Below are positions 32,561-45,075 of a stretch of DNA of 64,000 bases, piece after piece. Under the pieces are notes generated by a model. That model ran no database searches. It saw only the letters and a list, made by a program, of their open reading frames with translations, and was not told the DNA's origin. The DNA is from Acanthaster planci (taxonomy: Eukaryota > Echinodermata > Asteroidea > Valvatida > Acanthasteridae): assembly GCF_001949145.1 (NCBI RefSeq), contig NW_019091357.1:223746-287745 (forward strand). Direction: 5' to 3'. Made by a program: the position numbers and the translations under genes. Each line of letters opens with the position of its first letter. The first letter of the stretch is position 1.

Positions 32561-34800
32561 ACGAAACAAATGACTACGCGCAGGCTAATTAATTCTAGGC
32601 AAGGCTAAAATGTTTAGAAGTTTTCGCTGGTAACAAACTACCATGCCAGATCACTTTTGTGGTTGCAAAACATGGGTACCAGTGAGAAATGTAAGGTCTA
32701 AAAAATTAAAGCCCAAAAGAGCCCAATTTATTTTGACAAATCAACAAAACCTAAAGAAACAGGCGCGGGAACATATACCTAGACAAATTACATATTTGGG
32801 CTATTAAACGCGTTTGGAGTGGCAATTGGGGTGATGTTAAAGTATGCGTTGTTTTGAAATAGACTGATACCCATGGTCCTGGGCATCAATTAGATGATTC
32901 TTGTCCTTGATAAGTCCGGACGCCAGGTGTCTCTTGTCTCCCGCGAACTGTAAATGGAAACGCGTTTGACATTGTAGGATTTCTTCCCAGGCCGACATAA
33001 GATCTACAAGTTAAAACTAACGTTACAAGCCATCCGGCTTTTGAGTTGTTGTTATTGCCTGTAACTTGTAAGGGTTAAGGCTTAAGCTTTTTAAGCAAAT
33101 TTAATTTGTAATTGTATTGTTCAAAGTGTCATGATCATGTCTGGACAACCATTTGTTTGACCATATTGACTAGGCCTATAAATAATGCTATGAGCAAGTT
33201 TTAGTAGGCCCATGGAGTGTGTTTTATTTCTCCATGGTAGGCCCTAGGTTGCGCGTACATGTATTTCTAATCTGTGCAGATAACTCTGAGTTTAGTCTTT
33301 AAACGTGTGCAACTTGTTACGTTCATCCGGGGGCCTGGCTGGTGGCACAGAGATTCCCATTCCCTTCGAAGTCTAGACGAGAGCTGTCTGACACCAGTGA
33401 AAAACTGTTAACTGTTGCCTTGAGCAAAGGCTAGGATTCCAGCAGTACAAACTAGTACATGTGCCCTGGCCCCCCCATGAAATGTATGTGCCAGGCTGTA
33501 CATCACGCAGCACACACGTCACGCTCGAAACAGACCCGACAAAATTGTGCAAAACATATAGTTGATGTTGGTCACTTATGTATGTCTGTTGCCTGTGGTT
33601 CATATATCCACACAATTTTATCACTGTTTTGGGCAAAATTTAAAAATTGCGTACTTTCAAAAATAGCGTTCAACAGCTATATGTGTGACAAAACATTGTC
33701 AAAAATTAATACATTAAAAACATATACATAAAACATTTGTTGTGTCATGTCAAATCTTTTATGTATATGTTTTTAATGTATTAATTTTTGTTTGTCTTGT
33801 TTTCAAAAGCCAGTGGAAAAGTGTAATAGAATAAATAAATAAATAAAATAAGATTGTTGGAAGGCAAAAAGGAAAGAGGTCCATATATGGGCAACATTAA
33901 TTTGCCTTTAAAATGTAATAACAGCCATGAAAAAGTGATAACACATCCTAAAAAGTGAAATTTAGCGAGCAAAATTCCCAACCATTTACTGAGAAAACAC
34001 TTAAGACAAGTGAATTCTTTCAAGGTTCAAGGTTTTTCAGACAAGTCTGAAGTTTGTGCACAAAGGCATCAAGTGCTATCCATATTCCGTACAAGTATAT
34101 GGAACTCTTTGCAGCACAAAACTCCCAAAAATCTGAGTCAAACTGAGAGCCAAAGTCTAGAAAACTTCACAAGGAAATAAGGAAAATTTAAGCAAGATAC
34201 AACATTAGGCGAGACTTAAACATTGCACACTTGTAAGAATAACACCTGAGAAGCACAACTGTTAATAACCAGCCAGTGCAAATGTGCACTCTCACAAATC
34301 TCCCCTTAGAATATATAACTAAAAGTGGTGCTCCTCCCTGATGTGAAAATTGTATTCACCTACATGTATGCATGTGTTATTCTATGGTACATCAAGTACA
34401 TGCTAAGTAATCATACGTTAAATTAATTCAAGCTTATTACTCAGAGTGATCCAATTAAGTGATCGTAGTTTTGAACCCAGGAGGGGGGTTGTCTCCTCCA
34501 CTCTGTCAGGCTCAGGATGTGAGCTTTTTGTGCGTGAGTTCAAGGGGAAATTTAAATGTATGTGGTGGCAGGTATGTAGAGTACACCCATGTTTTCCTCC
34601 AGATGTTCAGAAGAGATTAATCTCATCTAACATTCAGAACTTGTGATGTTTTGTAATTCAGAATGACAAATGAGACAACCAATGTAAGATTGCCTCAAGA
34701 CAAGATGTGTCAAAAGAAACATCAGGGTATTCATTCTTTTGAACGGCAGCGAAGTTATGGATTCAATTACTTCCTCGCAGCAGATCCAGACAGTCAACGT
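32560..34800. other. Intergenic stretch between the 2H gene and NSMCE1
   Basis: No supported exon. Contains the perfect inverted repeat at 33700-33790, an AAATAAATAAAT tail at 33834-33850, and a dispersed-repeat copy at 33930-34120. That family is recognised by GTGAAATTTAGC..GCAAAATTCCC and ATATGGAACTCTTTGCAGC. A B-box-like TTTTGAACCC with a Pol III-like context lies near 34470. Confidence 0.5.
33700..33790. repeat. Perfect 34-bp inverted repeat with 23-bp loop
   Basis: Bases 33700-33733 (starting CAAAAATTAATACATT) are the exact reverse complement of 33757-33790. The loop 33734-33756 contains TTGTTGTGTCATGTC. The arms are AT-rich. It is non-coding and could be a recent hairpin or cruciform element. 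Confidence 0.9.
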
Positions 34801-34812
34801 GAAAAGTGCAGA

Positions 34813-36699
34813 ATGACAACCAACGATGCCCATAGACTTGCCCTCCAGTCCTTCCTCTCTCGGGGTGTCATGTCCATCACTGAGGTCAAAGAACTACACA
34901 AGACTGCTTGCGAGACATTCAATGGTATCATGTTATAGTAGCCTTGCAAGGTTTAGTCCCAATTGTATTATAAATTTCAATTTCAAAGATGTATTGCTTG
35001 TTTACAGTGGAAAAACTTTTCAGCCTGGAAGTTTGGCTTTATTCAGTAGTCCAATATTCTCGGCCATTTCTGTGTCATTCTATCTGTAAACTGTAAGATA
35101 TTGCACATGTATCTGAAGGGAAATTTTTTTGTCGATGGAGCATTGAAATGTATGTTTAAACTTGCACTAGTCGTACATGTACATGCAGTGTTCAAAATAG
35201 GAACACTTGCCATATGTCACATCAAGATCAATCATATCAAATACAGAGAAAAATTTACTTGGTCTGTTTTGACAACAGTGCACTTTGAAAACACCATGGA
35301 ATGCCTGCAGAGTTTCTTAGAGAAGATCAATGAGAACATCAGCAGTGTTGGCATGGAGATCCGATCCAAGAAGGATGAGGAAAAGGGCAAGCTTATGTTT
35401 GCTCTTGTCAGGACGACGGAGTCTGAGTTGGGCAGGCTGTCCTCGGACTATCAGAAAAACGATCTTGAGCTTTTCAAGAAAATTGTGAGTGTACTATTGT
35501 AGATTCAGAAATAAGATGGAATTCTTGCAGCTCCTTGAACAGGATAGAGTGGGTCATTAAGTAAACATTTACATGTACTTATTTCTATTTTTCTTCAGCT
35601 GGATTTAATTGTTGAGTCCGAGTCTGGCAGTGCATCTTCTACAGATGTCTTGAACCTGACTAGTCATCTTAAAGAGAAGATGTCAAAACAAGAAGCACAG
35701 AAAATCCTGAGCAGACTTATCAAAGAAAAATGGCTGACAGAGGTAATACACAACACCATCCTAGGAATGAAAAGGCAACTTTTGTCAATCAGACATAATT
35801 TTCTCTTCCTTTTTTTTATTATTTTCTTTTAAGAGTCAGGGTGAGATTTCGTTATCACCAAGATCAATGATGGAACTTGAGCACTACTTGGCCGATGTCT
35901 ATGAGGAGGATGTTAGATATTGCCACCTGTGTAAAGAAATAGCTCTAAAGGTAAAGCTAGAGTATAACAGTAAATTAAATGATAAGGGAGGTTAGGGCCT
36001 GCGAGAAATGTTGTCTACAATCACCTACCCTCCCACCAATGCACCCAAAAATGAGTTTTCAACCCTGTAATAATTTTCTATTCAAAAGTCCATTTGGTTT
36101 GATCTGTCTGATTATTTTTTGGTTCATCTCTAGGGTGAGTTATGCTCCTGTGGGCTGAAGCTGCACAGTTTCTGCGCTGCTCGTCTCTTTCGGGGGAAAA
36201 GTGACTTCAGATGCCCTGGCTGTGAAGAAGTCTGGGATTATGACATTCCTTTGGATGAAAGAGGTTGGTGAATATGCTCAGTGCGTTTTGACACCGGGTG
36301 TATATCCAAGTCCCTTCCGGTTAGACCAATATCAGTCCAATATTTTCCCAGCTTTATTAACTTCTTGTGAGATACACTCGAAGCTCATTGATAAGAGGTC
36401 CTTGGGACTTTGTTTTATCTCATTTTCATTTCTGATAATACAAGGTTCCTGTTATAACAAGGTTGTCTACAAAGGATTGGGACCTAAAAATGACATTGGT
36501 ATAAGCAGAATGTTGTTTTAGCAGTAATCTTAGAAATGAAGTTTGATGGTGTAACATTTCCACATTTGTTAAAAATCAGAGGTCATTTGTGGAATCAAGT
36601 GATTTGACGACTCTTTTTCTTTGCAATTTGTCCACAGCTTCCAACAGTGCAACTAGTAAGGACACAGTGACAGGACGCAAGAGAAAAGAACGGCTGTGA
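34813..36699 (+). CDS. NSMCE1: NSMCE1, SMC5/6 complex non-SMC element 1 (RING-like E3)
   Basis: Six exons: 34813-34924, 35279-35484, 35599-35742, 35834-35950, 36134-36263, 36638-36699. They give 256 residues, close to the 266 of human. The N-terminal winged-helix part starts TTNDAHRLALQSFLSRGVMS; LDLIVESESGSASSTDVLNL is a family signature. The C-terminal RING-variant has ligands C184, C187, C197, C199, H204, C207, C220, C223. The third pair is C-x-C where the human protein has C-x2-C. The protein binds NSMCE3 and NSMCE4 in the SMC5/6 complex and supports ubiquitin ligation in DNA repair (family knowledge). The first Met of the TTNDAHR segment is chosen by family alignment; in-frame Met codons further upstream (from 34663) are possible. 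A polyadenylation signal AATAAA is at 37504. Intron 5 carries a repeat with GGTTCCTGTTATAACAAGG near 36280-36520. Confidence 0.93.
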
Positions 36700-39090
36700 A
36701 TCAAACTGTTAACATCACGCTACAACTCACATCATTTACCTGACACATCATTGAATACCAAGAGATGCCACTACTGGGCAAATCTCTGATATAAGCAGCC
36801 CCTTGGGATTGTAGTATCAGGACAAATATTAAGATGCACTGTCGTTTTGTCAGGTAGGCAGGGACAGTGCATGACATTTGATATGTGACATCATGTGTCA
36901 TGCTCCTTGTGGACTCACAGTGCTGCAGTGACAGTCTGGGACAGTGTCTTACTAGCAAAATCTGAGCTACAAATGTATGTCAAAAACGAGCATTCTTTCA
37001 GATTTCTCCATTTCTATTGGTTAACGAAAACATCTCACAACTCCTTTGTGATCAATTTACCAGGTCATTGGTCTCTGCAGAAGTTTGCAGTTTGAATATA
37101 CATCCTCATGTAAGCTGGGGTTTAGTCACTTAGGGTTTTTATTGATGTAGGGTCGAGTTTGTAAAGAAATTTTCAGAATTCCTGCTTTGGTTAACTATAA
37201 AGTTTTTCTTTAATGCCTGCATAATTTACATCACTTCAGGGCTTTTGCAAAAGTCACTTTACAATTTAAACCTCTTAAAATGAGATTTGGTCCTCTTTGT
37301 GAGTGGATAGTCAGTTTAATGGATTGGCCAAGCTCATTCTGGCCTTCTCTGGACACCAGACCATGACATCAAGAAAATGACGCCTTAAGTTTAAACAATC
37401 TAGAAAGTTTCAAAATACAAGTATTTTTATGAGGCATACATATAGTACCATTTATTTTCCAACAGTATTTTCTCTAAGCATTCCAACAAAAGTGCTTTGA
37501 ACAAATAAATTGTAAAAAGCAAAATACAAATCGAGCTACCTTTCACTCCAACAAGTAACGTCTCAAAATATGTGAAACATTTTTCCCTTTTTGAGTTAGT
37601 TACAACAAAGCTTTCCTGTGAACACAACAAACCTTAAACCAATTTTTCTTCTTCGGATGTCAAATGCAGGAACTTGAAATTTGTAAATTCTAAAGACAAA
37701 ATGATGTTTTGAAAGCAATTACATGTATATCCTAATTAAAAGAAGAAAAATTTCAGAGCTCTGCTTTATGGAATAAGTATTGAAACATACATGTACATCT
37801 ATTCTAAGACCCATTTCAAATGTCGTGCTTATGTCGTGTCAAATAAAATTCCATTGAGCATGAAATGAGCATGGCGTAAGCATGGTGGTGGTTTCAATGT
37901 TGAACTTGATTTAAAAAACCCAATCGAACTTAAATAATCCAACATGGTGGACCAACACAACAGGTGATTTTGCAATTTTTCAGCCTGAGTCACAAGGAAA
38001 ACGAATTTTTTCCTAAAAAAAAACTTGAGTCCTTTTTATTCTGGTATGGTTCCCAGCAATCTAGCAGTGACATCTCCATAAAGTATCACCCAGGTAAACA
38101 GTCCCATATTTGGGAGTCTTATTCCGACATTCAGACAGGATTTTTAGTTTTAAAGGTCATCTTTGAGTATATCTTATCTGTAATCAAGCAGGAATTTAAA
38201 AGAGAAATGGTGTAACTCGAACCCCAATCTCCCCCGAGCTCCGTCTTGCAAGGTTGCCCTGTGCATTTCGAGAAATGTCCATTTTAGTGGCCATATTTAT
38301 TGATGTGTTTGTTGGTTATTTTTCAACTCTACTACATGTGAACATTTGCATTCTTAATTATCAACAAAGTTTAGGACCAACTTCGAATAGAAATTGTATT
38401 CAACTCCGCAGTAGCATGACATTTGAAATCACATCATGATTCTGCCGTACTTGATGACATAAGCATGGCAGACCCTGTCGCCAAAATCCTCTGCCATGCT
38501 GAAATCAATTTGCTGAGCCAAACTGGTTTTCAAATGTGCCTATGCCATGCCGAATACAAAAATCAAGTTGAAAACTGTATTCGACACGGCATAAGCATGA
38601 CGTTTTAAAACAGGCCTAAGGTTGCTGCTTTTTAAGAAAATGAGTAAGAACGTTGCCAGGAGTGGGGATCTGAATCTTTGACCTCTTCAAAAGCATTCCA
38701 GTACAGAGAGTCATGTTGGCAGTTTCCCAGTATTCTGAAAACAGTGACTTGTTTTACTAGTAAAAACAATTAGCACAGGGCTGAATTGGTATTTGTCAGA
38801 ATGTAGCCAGTGGAAGCAAAAATGAAGACACCCGAACTGGGCCATTTCCCTAAAAAAGCATTCTTTAATTATATGTATGGTAAGTTGGTAAAAGGACAGC
38901 ATGTACAAGTAAGACCAAATATCAAATTCTGGACTCTCATTCTAAAAATCTGTCCAATGAAAATCTGATAAGTAGTGATCTCAATAAATCGTCGGTACAA
39001 AAATGTGAATTGCTAGATCAGGGTTCTTGGAAGCTAAAAAAATACCGCAAGGTGGTTCTCGAAATGAAGCGATCAAGCTGCAGATGGAAG
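36700..39090. other. Convergent intergenic region between NSMCE1 and TMEM14
   Basis: Holds both 3' ends: AATAAA at 37504 on the plus strand for NSMCE1, and ATTAAA at 38869-38864 on the minus strand as a possible TMEM14 signal. The inverted-end element at 37816-38607 fills the middle. No exon is seen. Confidence 0.5.
37816..38607. mobile_element. Element with GTC(G/A)TGCTTATG(T/C)CGTGTC inverted ends
   Basis: Left: AAATGTCGTGCTTATGTCGTG then TCAAATA. The right end is the inverse of AAACGTCATGCTTATGCCGTG then TCGAATA. Several internal near-copies of GCATGGCATAAGC/CATGCTGA occur. It is about 790 bases with no transposase-like frame. The ends are diverged, so it is an old non-autonomous element. 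Confidence 0.55.
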
Positions 39091-40681
39091 CTACAGCAGA
39101 CGAATCCCATAACGTAACACCATGAACAAACTGAAAAAAAAAAAATTACACTTTAAAATGCTAGCTTTAAAAAGAGCAAAATTATCTGGTCAGTCCTGTA
39201 ATTATGACATGATAATTTGTTTCACCTCAGTGCAGACAGCAAGCCAGCAGGCATGAATTTTCCACTGTTCATAAATCGCATTCCCATGACGACCAGTAGG
39301 ATGGCAGAAGCACCTGTAAAATGTTCCATTGCCAATTGAGGTGAATCAGTAAAAAGAGAACACGGGAGTGCAAATAGGGAAGAGCTCCATACATGGACAT
39401 CACCCTCTTTTCCAAACAGTGGTATGTATAAATAGCCATGAGATATGTCCAAAAGAGTCATTTTAAGCAGGGAAAATATCCAAACATTGACTTAGAAAAT
39501 GCTTGGAATATTCTGCGCAGTCTCGCAGGGTCTGTACACAGGATGCGTTTGAGCAAGCTACTCTTGTTAACATGAGTACTCTCCTGAAGCGCACGAACGG
39601 CAGGAGTATGCCGCGTGGCTCAGCAAGAGTATACTTTCCGTCATGCATGCACACTCCTGACCCGAGAGTAATGCGCGCGCATCCTCACTCAACTGACGGG
39701 AGTAACCGTGCGAACGCAACCAGGGTGTCAAGTGATGGCCACAATATGGAATTCTTTCCATGTAGTATTTTGGTTAATTCAATCTGCCTCGAGCACAAGA
39801 ACCCCCTCATCAAGAGTGTTCATTTTGTTTGTAGCGATGCAAACGTCATGCATACATTCCATAGTCACTTGTGTTCACTGTTCAGTTCTGACCAAAGGAA
39901 CCTCCCTTGCTAAGACAACTGCACAATCTCTAGGTTTAGCTCGGGGCTCATACTCAATGATGCATAACTAGGTTAAACCAAAGTACTGGTTTGAAGAAAC
40001 TCATTGTAATCACTGAGAGTTTTTGATCAATACACAAACTGCTGAAGAATTCAACCCTTACCCCAACAGCTATCCCAAGAACTGTGGGGTCCGACGTCTG
40101 CCCAGCTCCACGAACGGGGCAGATGTCAGACCCCACAGTTCTGAGTGTATGCAACAGCTATTTAATTTGGGCACGTAGCTTTTCCCAGCCGAAGACCTAC
40201 ACACAGATCAGCCCAAAGCAAGCTGCATAACAACTTACCAAAGAGAACAAGGCAGTTAGTTGGATTCTTTGATGTCAACGAGGCACCATAAGCTGCCATG
40301 CCACCCATGGTCAATCCCATCAACAATGATATGGTGCTACCTGAAACATGAGATGGAATAGTTATGACACTCGACTTATTGACTGGACTCTGCTTAACCA
40401 AAAGCTCTCTTCTCTACCCAACCTCCCTCACTCTCCCTTGGTCAAAATGCCCTACCCACACACCCCTTCGCTCCATTTTCATGTTTACAAACACTGTACA
40501 GCCGTTCATGTCGTGCCCCCTATGTTCTGAACGGAGGGCAATCCCGAGTTGAGCCGAAAACAAACACTAACGTTAGACTGGGTAATAAATTAGCCTACAT
40601 GTACTTACCAGCTTTTACAAAGCCAATGACACCTCCAACAGCAACAAATGCTGCATATCCAAAACCAATTATATCCGTCAT
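39091..40681 (-). CDS. TMEM14 family small membrane protein (TMEM14C-like)
   Basis: Four exons on the minus strand: 40681-40609, 40340-40239, 39313-39226, 39130-39091. They make 100 residues; human TMEM14C has 112. It opens MTDIIGFGYAAFVAVGGVIG, continues FVKAGSTISLLMGLTMGGMAAYG and LLVVMGMRFMNSGKFMPAGL, and ends SLFMVLRYGIRLL. These are the four hydrophobic segments and the GMRF..SGKFMPAGL signature of the family. TMEM14C is a mitochondrial inner-membrane protein needed for protoporphyrin import in haem synthesis in vertebrates. Which paralogue this is (A/B or C) cannot be told from the sequence, so the function is carried over from the family. The gene is convergent with NSMCE1. All splice phases agree and the last exon has a long poly-T acceptor. 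Confidence 0.92.
40079..40143. repeat. 26-bp inverted repeat in TMEM14 intron 2/3 region
   Basis: AGAACTGTGGGGTCCGACGT at 40079 and its inverse at 40118-40143 pair with two mismatches over 26 bases and a 13-base loop. A half-copy, CAGATGTTGAACCCCACAGTTCTGGG in direct orientation, is found at 56581, so this is one member of a dispersed hairpin family. Confidence 0.75.
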
Positions 40682-40699
40682 ACTGGACTTTTTATTTGA

Positions 40700-43070
40700 A
40701 GCGAGGTATGAAAGCTTTTATAATCGAATCGTCAATGCGAACAAGCTTGCCTAAAAATGACGCGAGGTGACGATACCACCGGCATTCTTACATAGCGCCC
40801 TCCTGTGATTCTACTTATTTACGTCCCTGCCGCTGAATTTTAGCAGCCCTTGGATTTCGTTATTTTGTGCCAGAAATGGGTAGAGAGCTAGAGGGGGATG
40901 ACATGCCCGGCCACGGAAATTGAAACGCGGGGGAAAGGAACCATGTATCTCTGTAGGGGCAATGTTTATAGATGTACATACGTGATAAAAATTACATCCA
41001 CGTAGACTGTTACTTCAGAATGGAATATTTATGGCTGTTTAAAAAAAACGTGTTCCCTTTTTGAGTGATATTGAATAAATATTAGTCGTTGGAAAGTCCC
41101 AAAATTCTTCACAATCCGCTTGACATTTTTGTTCATCATAAGGAAGTGGGGGGGGGGGGATTTAGTAGCGCATCCCCAAACAAAACAAAGTGGGGGGGGT
41201 ATACTCCGTCCCCAGGGGATTTATGCCCATGCATGTAAATGTAATCGATTTTAGAAACTTTCCGGTCTACATTAAGACAAGTGAAACATTTGGGAACACC
41301 GCAACTTTGATATTCTAGAATATTTCATACATTCATGTATGCACCCAACAGTCTAGAACTGGACAATTTTGTTTCAGCGAGTATAAGAAAACAGACGGCA
41401 ATACGCGGGGGATTCACAATAGTGCGCCTCCAAGAATTTGCAACCCGTTGACCAATCACAATGCACGAAATCTGTCGACCCGGCACTATGGTGAATCGCT
41501 TGTATTGAAAAGACTTCATTCATACAGGTACGAAAAAATTAAACATGAAATTTAAAACTACATGTTTTACATGAAGCTACCCACTAAAATACAAGGAACG
41601 TTATCTTATCATAATCAAAAGTAAAATGATGTTATATACACACGAAAGTAGATGTAACTTAGGTTCGAAGGTTTTGACAAATCAATTTAACCCTAAAAGA
41701 AACGGGAAAGAATCCGCCGACTTGATACTTTTCGGATATCATTTTGACACCAATTTTGTAAGAATCCAACCGACCACTCTTGCGCAGCACCAGTTTTTCA
41801 CAGACAGGTCAGCCAAAAGGTATACGTTTCCCACAGGTGCTCAACCGTACGCGGGCTGGCACGCATGTAGTCTTGAACTTCTAATGACTGTAACAACAAA
41901 ACCATTATGTTTGATTGATTTTAAACTTGACATTATTTTGTAATGATAAGGAGTATTCTTACATGCATTCCAAATTTTAAAAAATCGAGCGTACAACTAA
42001 GTGCTGGGTTGGGAGAGAATCCGCCCCCACGAGGCTGTGAGATGAGCCAAAATAATCCCTCTATTTGAGGGTTAAATTAGTTTTTCTTGAAGTTCCCGTC
42101 GTCGGCCTCGCCTTCTCTGACTCAGCAGCCAATTGCAGAAGTAGTTTTTCAAACGTTCACATTGAGGTGTCTTACGAAAATAGAATAGTTCATTTGGGTT
42201 GGGAAGCTCCAAAGGCAAGGATCAAAATTGACCCAAGAGCCAGCCTCAAGGGAAAGAATTATGAAGCCAAAATTTAGACTAAAATTTAATAGTAAATTTT
42301 TTTTAAAAGCGTTCTCTATAGAAAAAGTGAAGCGTGGTTAATAACCGAGTCAACAATTGTATATCAGAGTCGTGCAAGAGAGAGTTGCAACACAAGTGTT
42401 ACCATAGTAACACACGGCATGTGTATGTGCCAAAGGAAAAGGACAGCCACAATACGTATACATTAGCCGCACCATCAACTTTACACATAATAAACACGTA
42501 TTGTTTACTTTCCAAAATCTAAAGGTGGCGCTCCTCTTTCTCTCTTTCTCTAACGGTTGCAGACCAGTAAGTAAACTTCCATAACCTAAAGTGATAAATA
42601 CCTGATAATCAGGTAACATACTCAAGAGTTTCTCAGAAGTTTGAGACGCACATCAAATTAAAGCTCTATATATTTTAATTTTTTTTCAAAATTCTATTCA
42701 ATAACTGATGACTTTGGAAGATATTGTTTTCCACAGGTCACCCCTACAAAGCAGTCGTGAAGCCCTTCACCATTTTGAAAAGTCGATGCCTACACTTCTT
42801 GAAAAATAGACCGTTTTTCAGGCGCCGATTTCTTCCAAATCTCATTCAGACAAGGTGGTATTTGTTCCACTAACCTGTTTTTTCTACAATTCTTGAAGTT
42901 CACGCTCTACTTATGATTTTGTAGAGAAAATGAGTACATTACAAATTATTGTGATTTGGCCAACGCAAGCAGTTTTCGGCCTATTTATGGCCTGCACGCA
43001 ACAGGTGAGCTCATATTAATGCACAGCGCCCTCTGTGCCCCTAATTCCATCCAACGTGACATCGGTTATC
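40700..43070. other. Non-coding stretch upstream of TMEM14
   Basis: No supported exon. Contains G-runs (41150-41200), the second copy of the 3060-3300 dispersed repeat (41690-41860), and a GCGCCCTCC/GCGCCCTCT word at 40796 and 43027. The TMEM14 promoter should lie just right of 40681; no TATA box was recognised. Confidence 0.5.
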
Positions 43071-43077
43071 ATGCGAA

Positions 43078-43172
43078 TTACGATGTGAGGTAGACAAATC
43101 CTCCGTCCTTTAGAATATCAAATTCCCGCAACACTGGCTCGTTCTCATCGGAAGTGTAGTTCTGGACATTAC
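43078..43172 (-). CDS. Orphan terminal exon, gene not identified
   Basis: After a good acceptor (TTTTTTTTATCTCAG) the minus strand reads NVQNYTSDENEPVLREFDIL and ends GGFVYLTS-stop, with the first two bases completing a split codon. Codon composition and the acceptor make a genuine 3' exon likely. The upstream exon was not found: the frame just upstream (43374-43340, DEGVLLLK then a GTGGAT donor) is out of phase. It could also be a leftover of a dead gene. Confidence 0.4.
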
Positions 43173-44029
43173 CTGAGATAAAAAAAAATGCAGAAGAAAA
43201 GGAAGTAAGGATTGGTATCTGTACAGTGAGCTGGCAAATAAACGTCCGTCTGGACAAATCACACCAGCCTACGGGTAATTTACGATCTCGTTGTGTAATA
43301 AAAATATCCCATGGCCATACGTGGCGAAAGTTGGTCTTTGTCCCTATCCACCTTGAGCAGAAGCACCCCCTCATCTGTTGAAAAGAGCAATTTTGGTGAG
43401 GAGTGTTCCTTTTTGTTGCATTTTACGCAACCGCAACGCATGCATTTCATGGTTGCACTACACCAAATACGCGCCCATAGAAAACAGTGCAAAATCGGAC
43501 CGACATAGGGCCGCCTCTTGACTCTCGTGAAGATGTTGGCCTCCGTTTTTCCACTGGAAATTCAAGATCATGGCCAGAAGATAACTTTTCGTTTCAATTT
43601 CATGGAGGTTGGCCAAGAACATTTTTTTATTCGCCTTTGAATGAAGATACCCCAAAATAGCAAAACAACTAAGCGCTCATTTCCGAATGTAACCGCCCGC
43701 CTCTATCCAAAATATGTCCGCAATTTCGGGCTTTTTGTGAAAGAAATACCCTGAACTGGAGACTATCAGTCCTAAATTCGAGATTCATAGAACTATTTCT
43801 ATGATGCCTCCTGATTTTGGCCTGTCTTATTGTAAAAAACCCGTGGGATCATAAAATATCATTGAACTCGAGAGCAGAAATACGAGCATTTAGTGGAATG
43901 CACCATCATAGTTGTTCGTGAACCGGCGAAAAGCAGTTCCCACCAAAGAAGCCTCGCTTGCCAGGAAAATGGCGCCCTCTCTAGGTCGAGCTAGGGCCTT
44001 GAAGGCGTAAGGGGCTCGTGCTGCTTTTT

Positions 44030-45075
44030 TCCCAATGGTTGCCAACCTTCTAGCCCTTACTACAGCCTTTCAAAGACAAAACCCTCGACAAAACGAACAT
44101 CCAAACAGAGTCCACTCCCCTAGACACATGCCACTTTGCCAATGATCAGAACGAATCAACAGTAGGGGTCGTTGCTCTTGCAAGATAGCAGGACCAAAGA
44201 TCCTCGTCTCCAGCAGGTTACCGTCTGAAGACGCAGTCCGTACTTCTACGGAATCGTCTGCGTGAAAGTACCACGATTCATCGCTGCCGTGAATTTGATG
44301 CCACACGACGTCTCTTTTTACTGTGATCAGGTCCGAGTAACTAGGACTCTAAACGAATCGCCCCTTTTAACTTTTAGACATGGTTGGGTGATCTTGGGCT
44401 ACTGGAAACCCTCAGGCCTTCCCTTCCACAATAAATTCAGGGTTCCCGCGGCCTGGAAAACTGAGTCATGAAAAAGTCATGGAAACTTGTAAAAATGACT
44501 AAAGTCAAGGAATTTTCAAGCACAGGGTGTGATTTCTATTACCAGATAAGGCATAAAATGCGTGCTTTTATTCACAACTTTAAAGTCCAGATAGTCCAAG
44601 ATATTGCATTATTCGTCATGGATTTTCATAATTTGGTCATGGAAAAATCATGGGATATGTTTGTCCTTTAGGTGCAGGAACCCTGTAGCCTACATATAAA
44701 TCGATTTTCATGCAACGTAGCTCAGAGATTCCAGAGTCACCATAACTGGCGCACTTTGACCACATTATATGTATGAGCGAATTTAGAGTACTCCACGGTT
44801 TAGAGTACTATACCCCTATCAAAATCCTCGGATTTCACCCCCAAACAGGCCAAAACTGTCCAATGTGCCAACTTTAGGATTCAGAAGCAATCGGAGATTC
44901 CGTGGTAGTAAAGTTTACTTAAATTCGGAAAGAAATGAGAGATTTTCCTTTCTCCTTCCCCGAGCCTCGAGGCAGACCTCTAGGTTCGCCTGTAAAAACC
45001 CACCTTTGCATGGGGTGAGACGTTTAGTTCTTTGAAGATGTCTTCTGCGGTAACCGTTCTATTTTGCAACGCCAT
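44030..45075 (-). pseudogene. Broken duplicate of the cupin_5/DUF985 gene
   Basis: The minus strand from 45075 reads MALQNRTVTAEDIFKELNVS..FYRRT and hits TAG at 44982-44980, where the intact paralogue continues RETYRC. Homology resumes at about 44331 with DVVWHQIHGSDESWYFHADD and CLGEWTLFGC, runs to a TGA at 44072-44070, and then shows the remnant GWQPLG at 44030. The segment between the halves (about 650 bases) lacks the expected middle 20 residues and includes a hAT-like element at 44439-44684. Two nonsense changes plus the interruption make it a pseudogene. A GTGGGT donor-like site in the first part does not restore an open frame. Confidence 0.8.
44439..44684 (+). mobile_element. hAT-like non-autonomous element inside the DUF985 pseudogene
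   Basis: Ends CAGGGTTCC and GGAACCCTG are perfect inverted 9-mers. The interior carries CATGAAAAAGTCATGGAAAC and CATGGAAAAATCATGG-type words typical of this family. No clear 8-base target duplication is left. The same family, inverted and more decayed, is at 1774-2003. Confidence 0.65.

Noticed and set aside
39503-39913. 136-codon plus-strand frame between TMEM14 exons 2 and 3
   Set aside because: It lies in the intron, has no family-like motif and is overlapped by comparable minus-strand frames.
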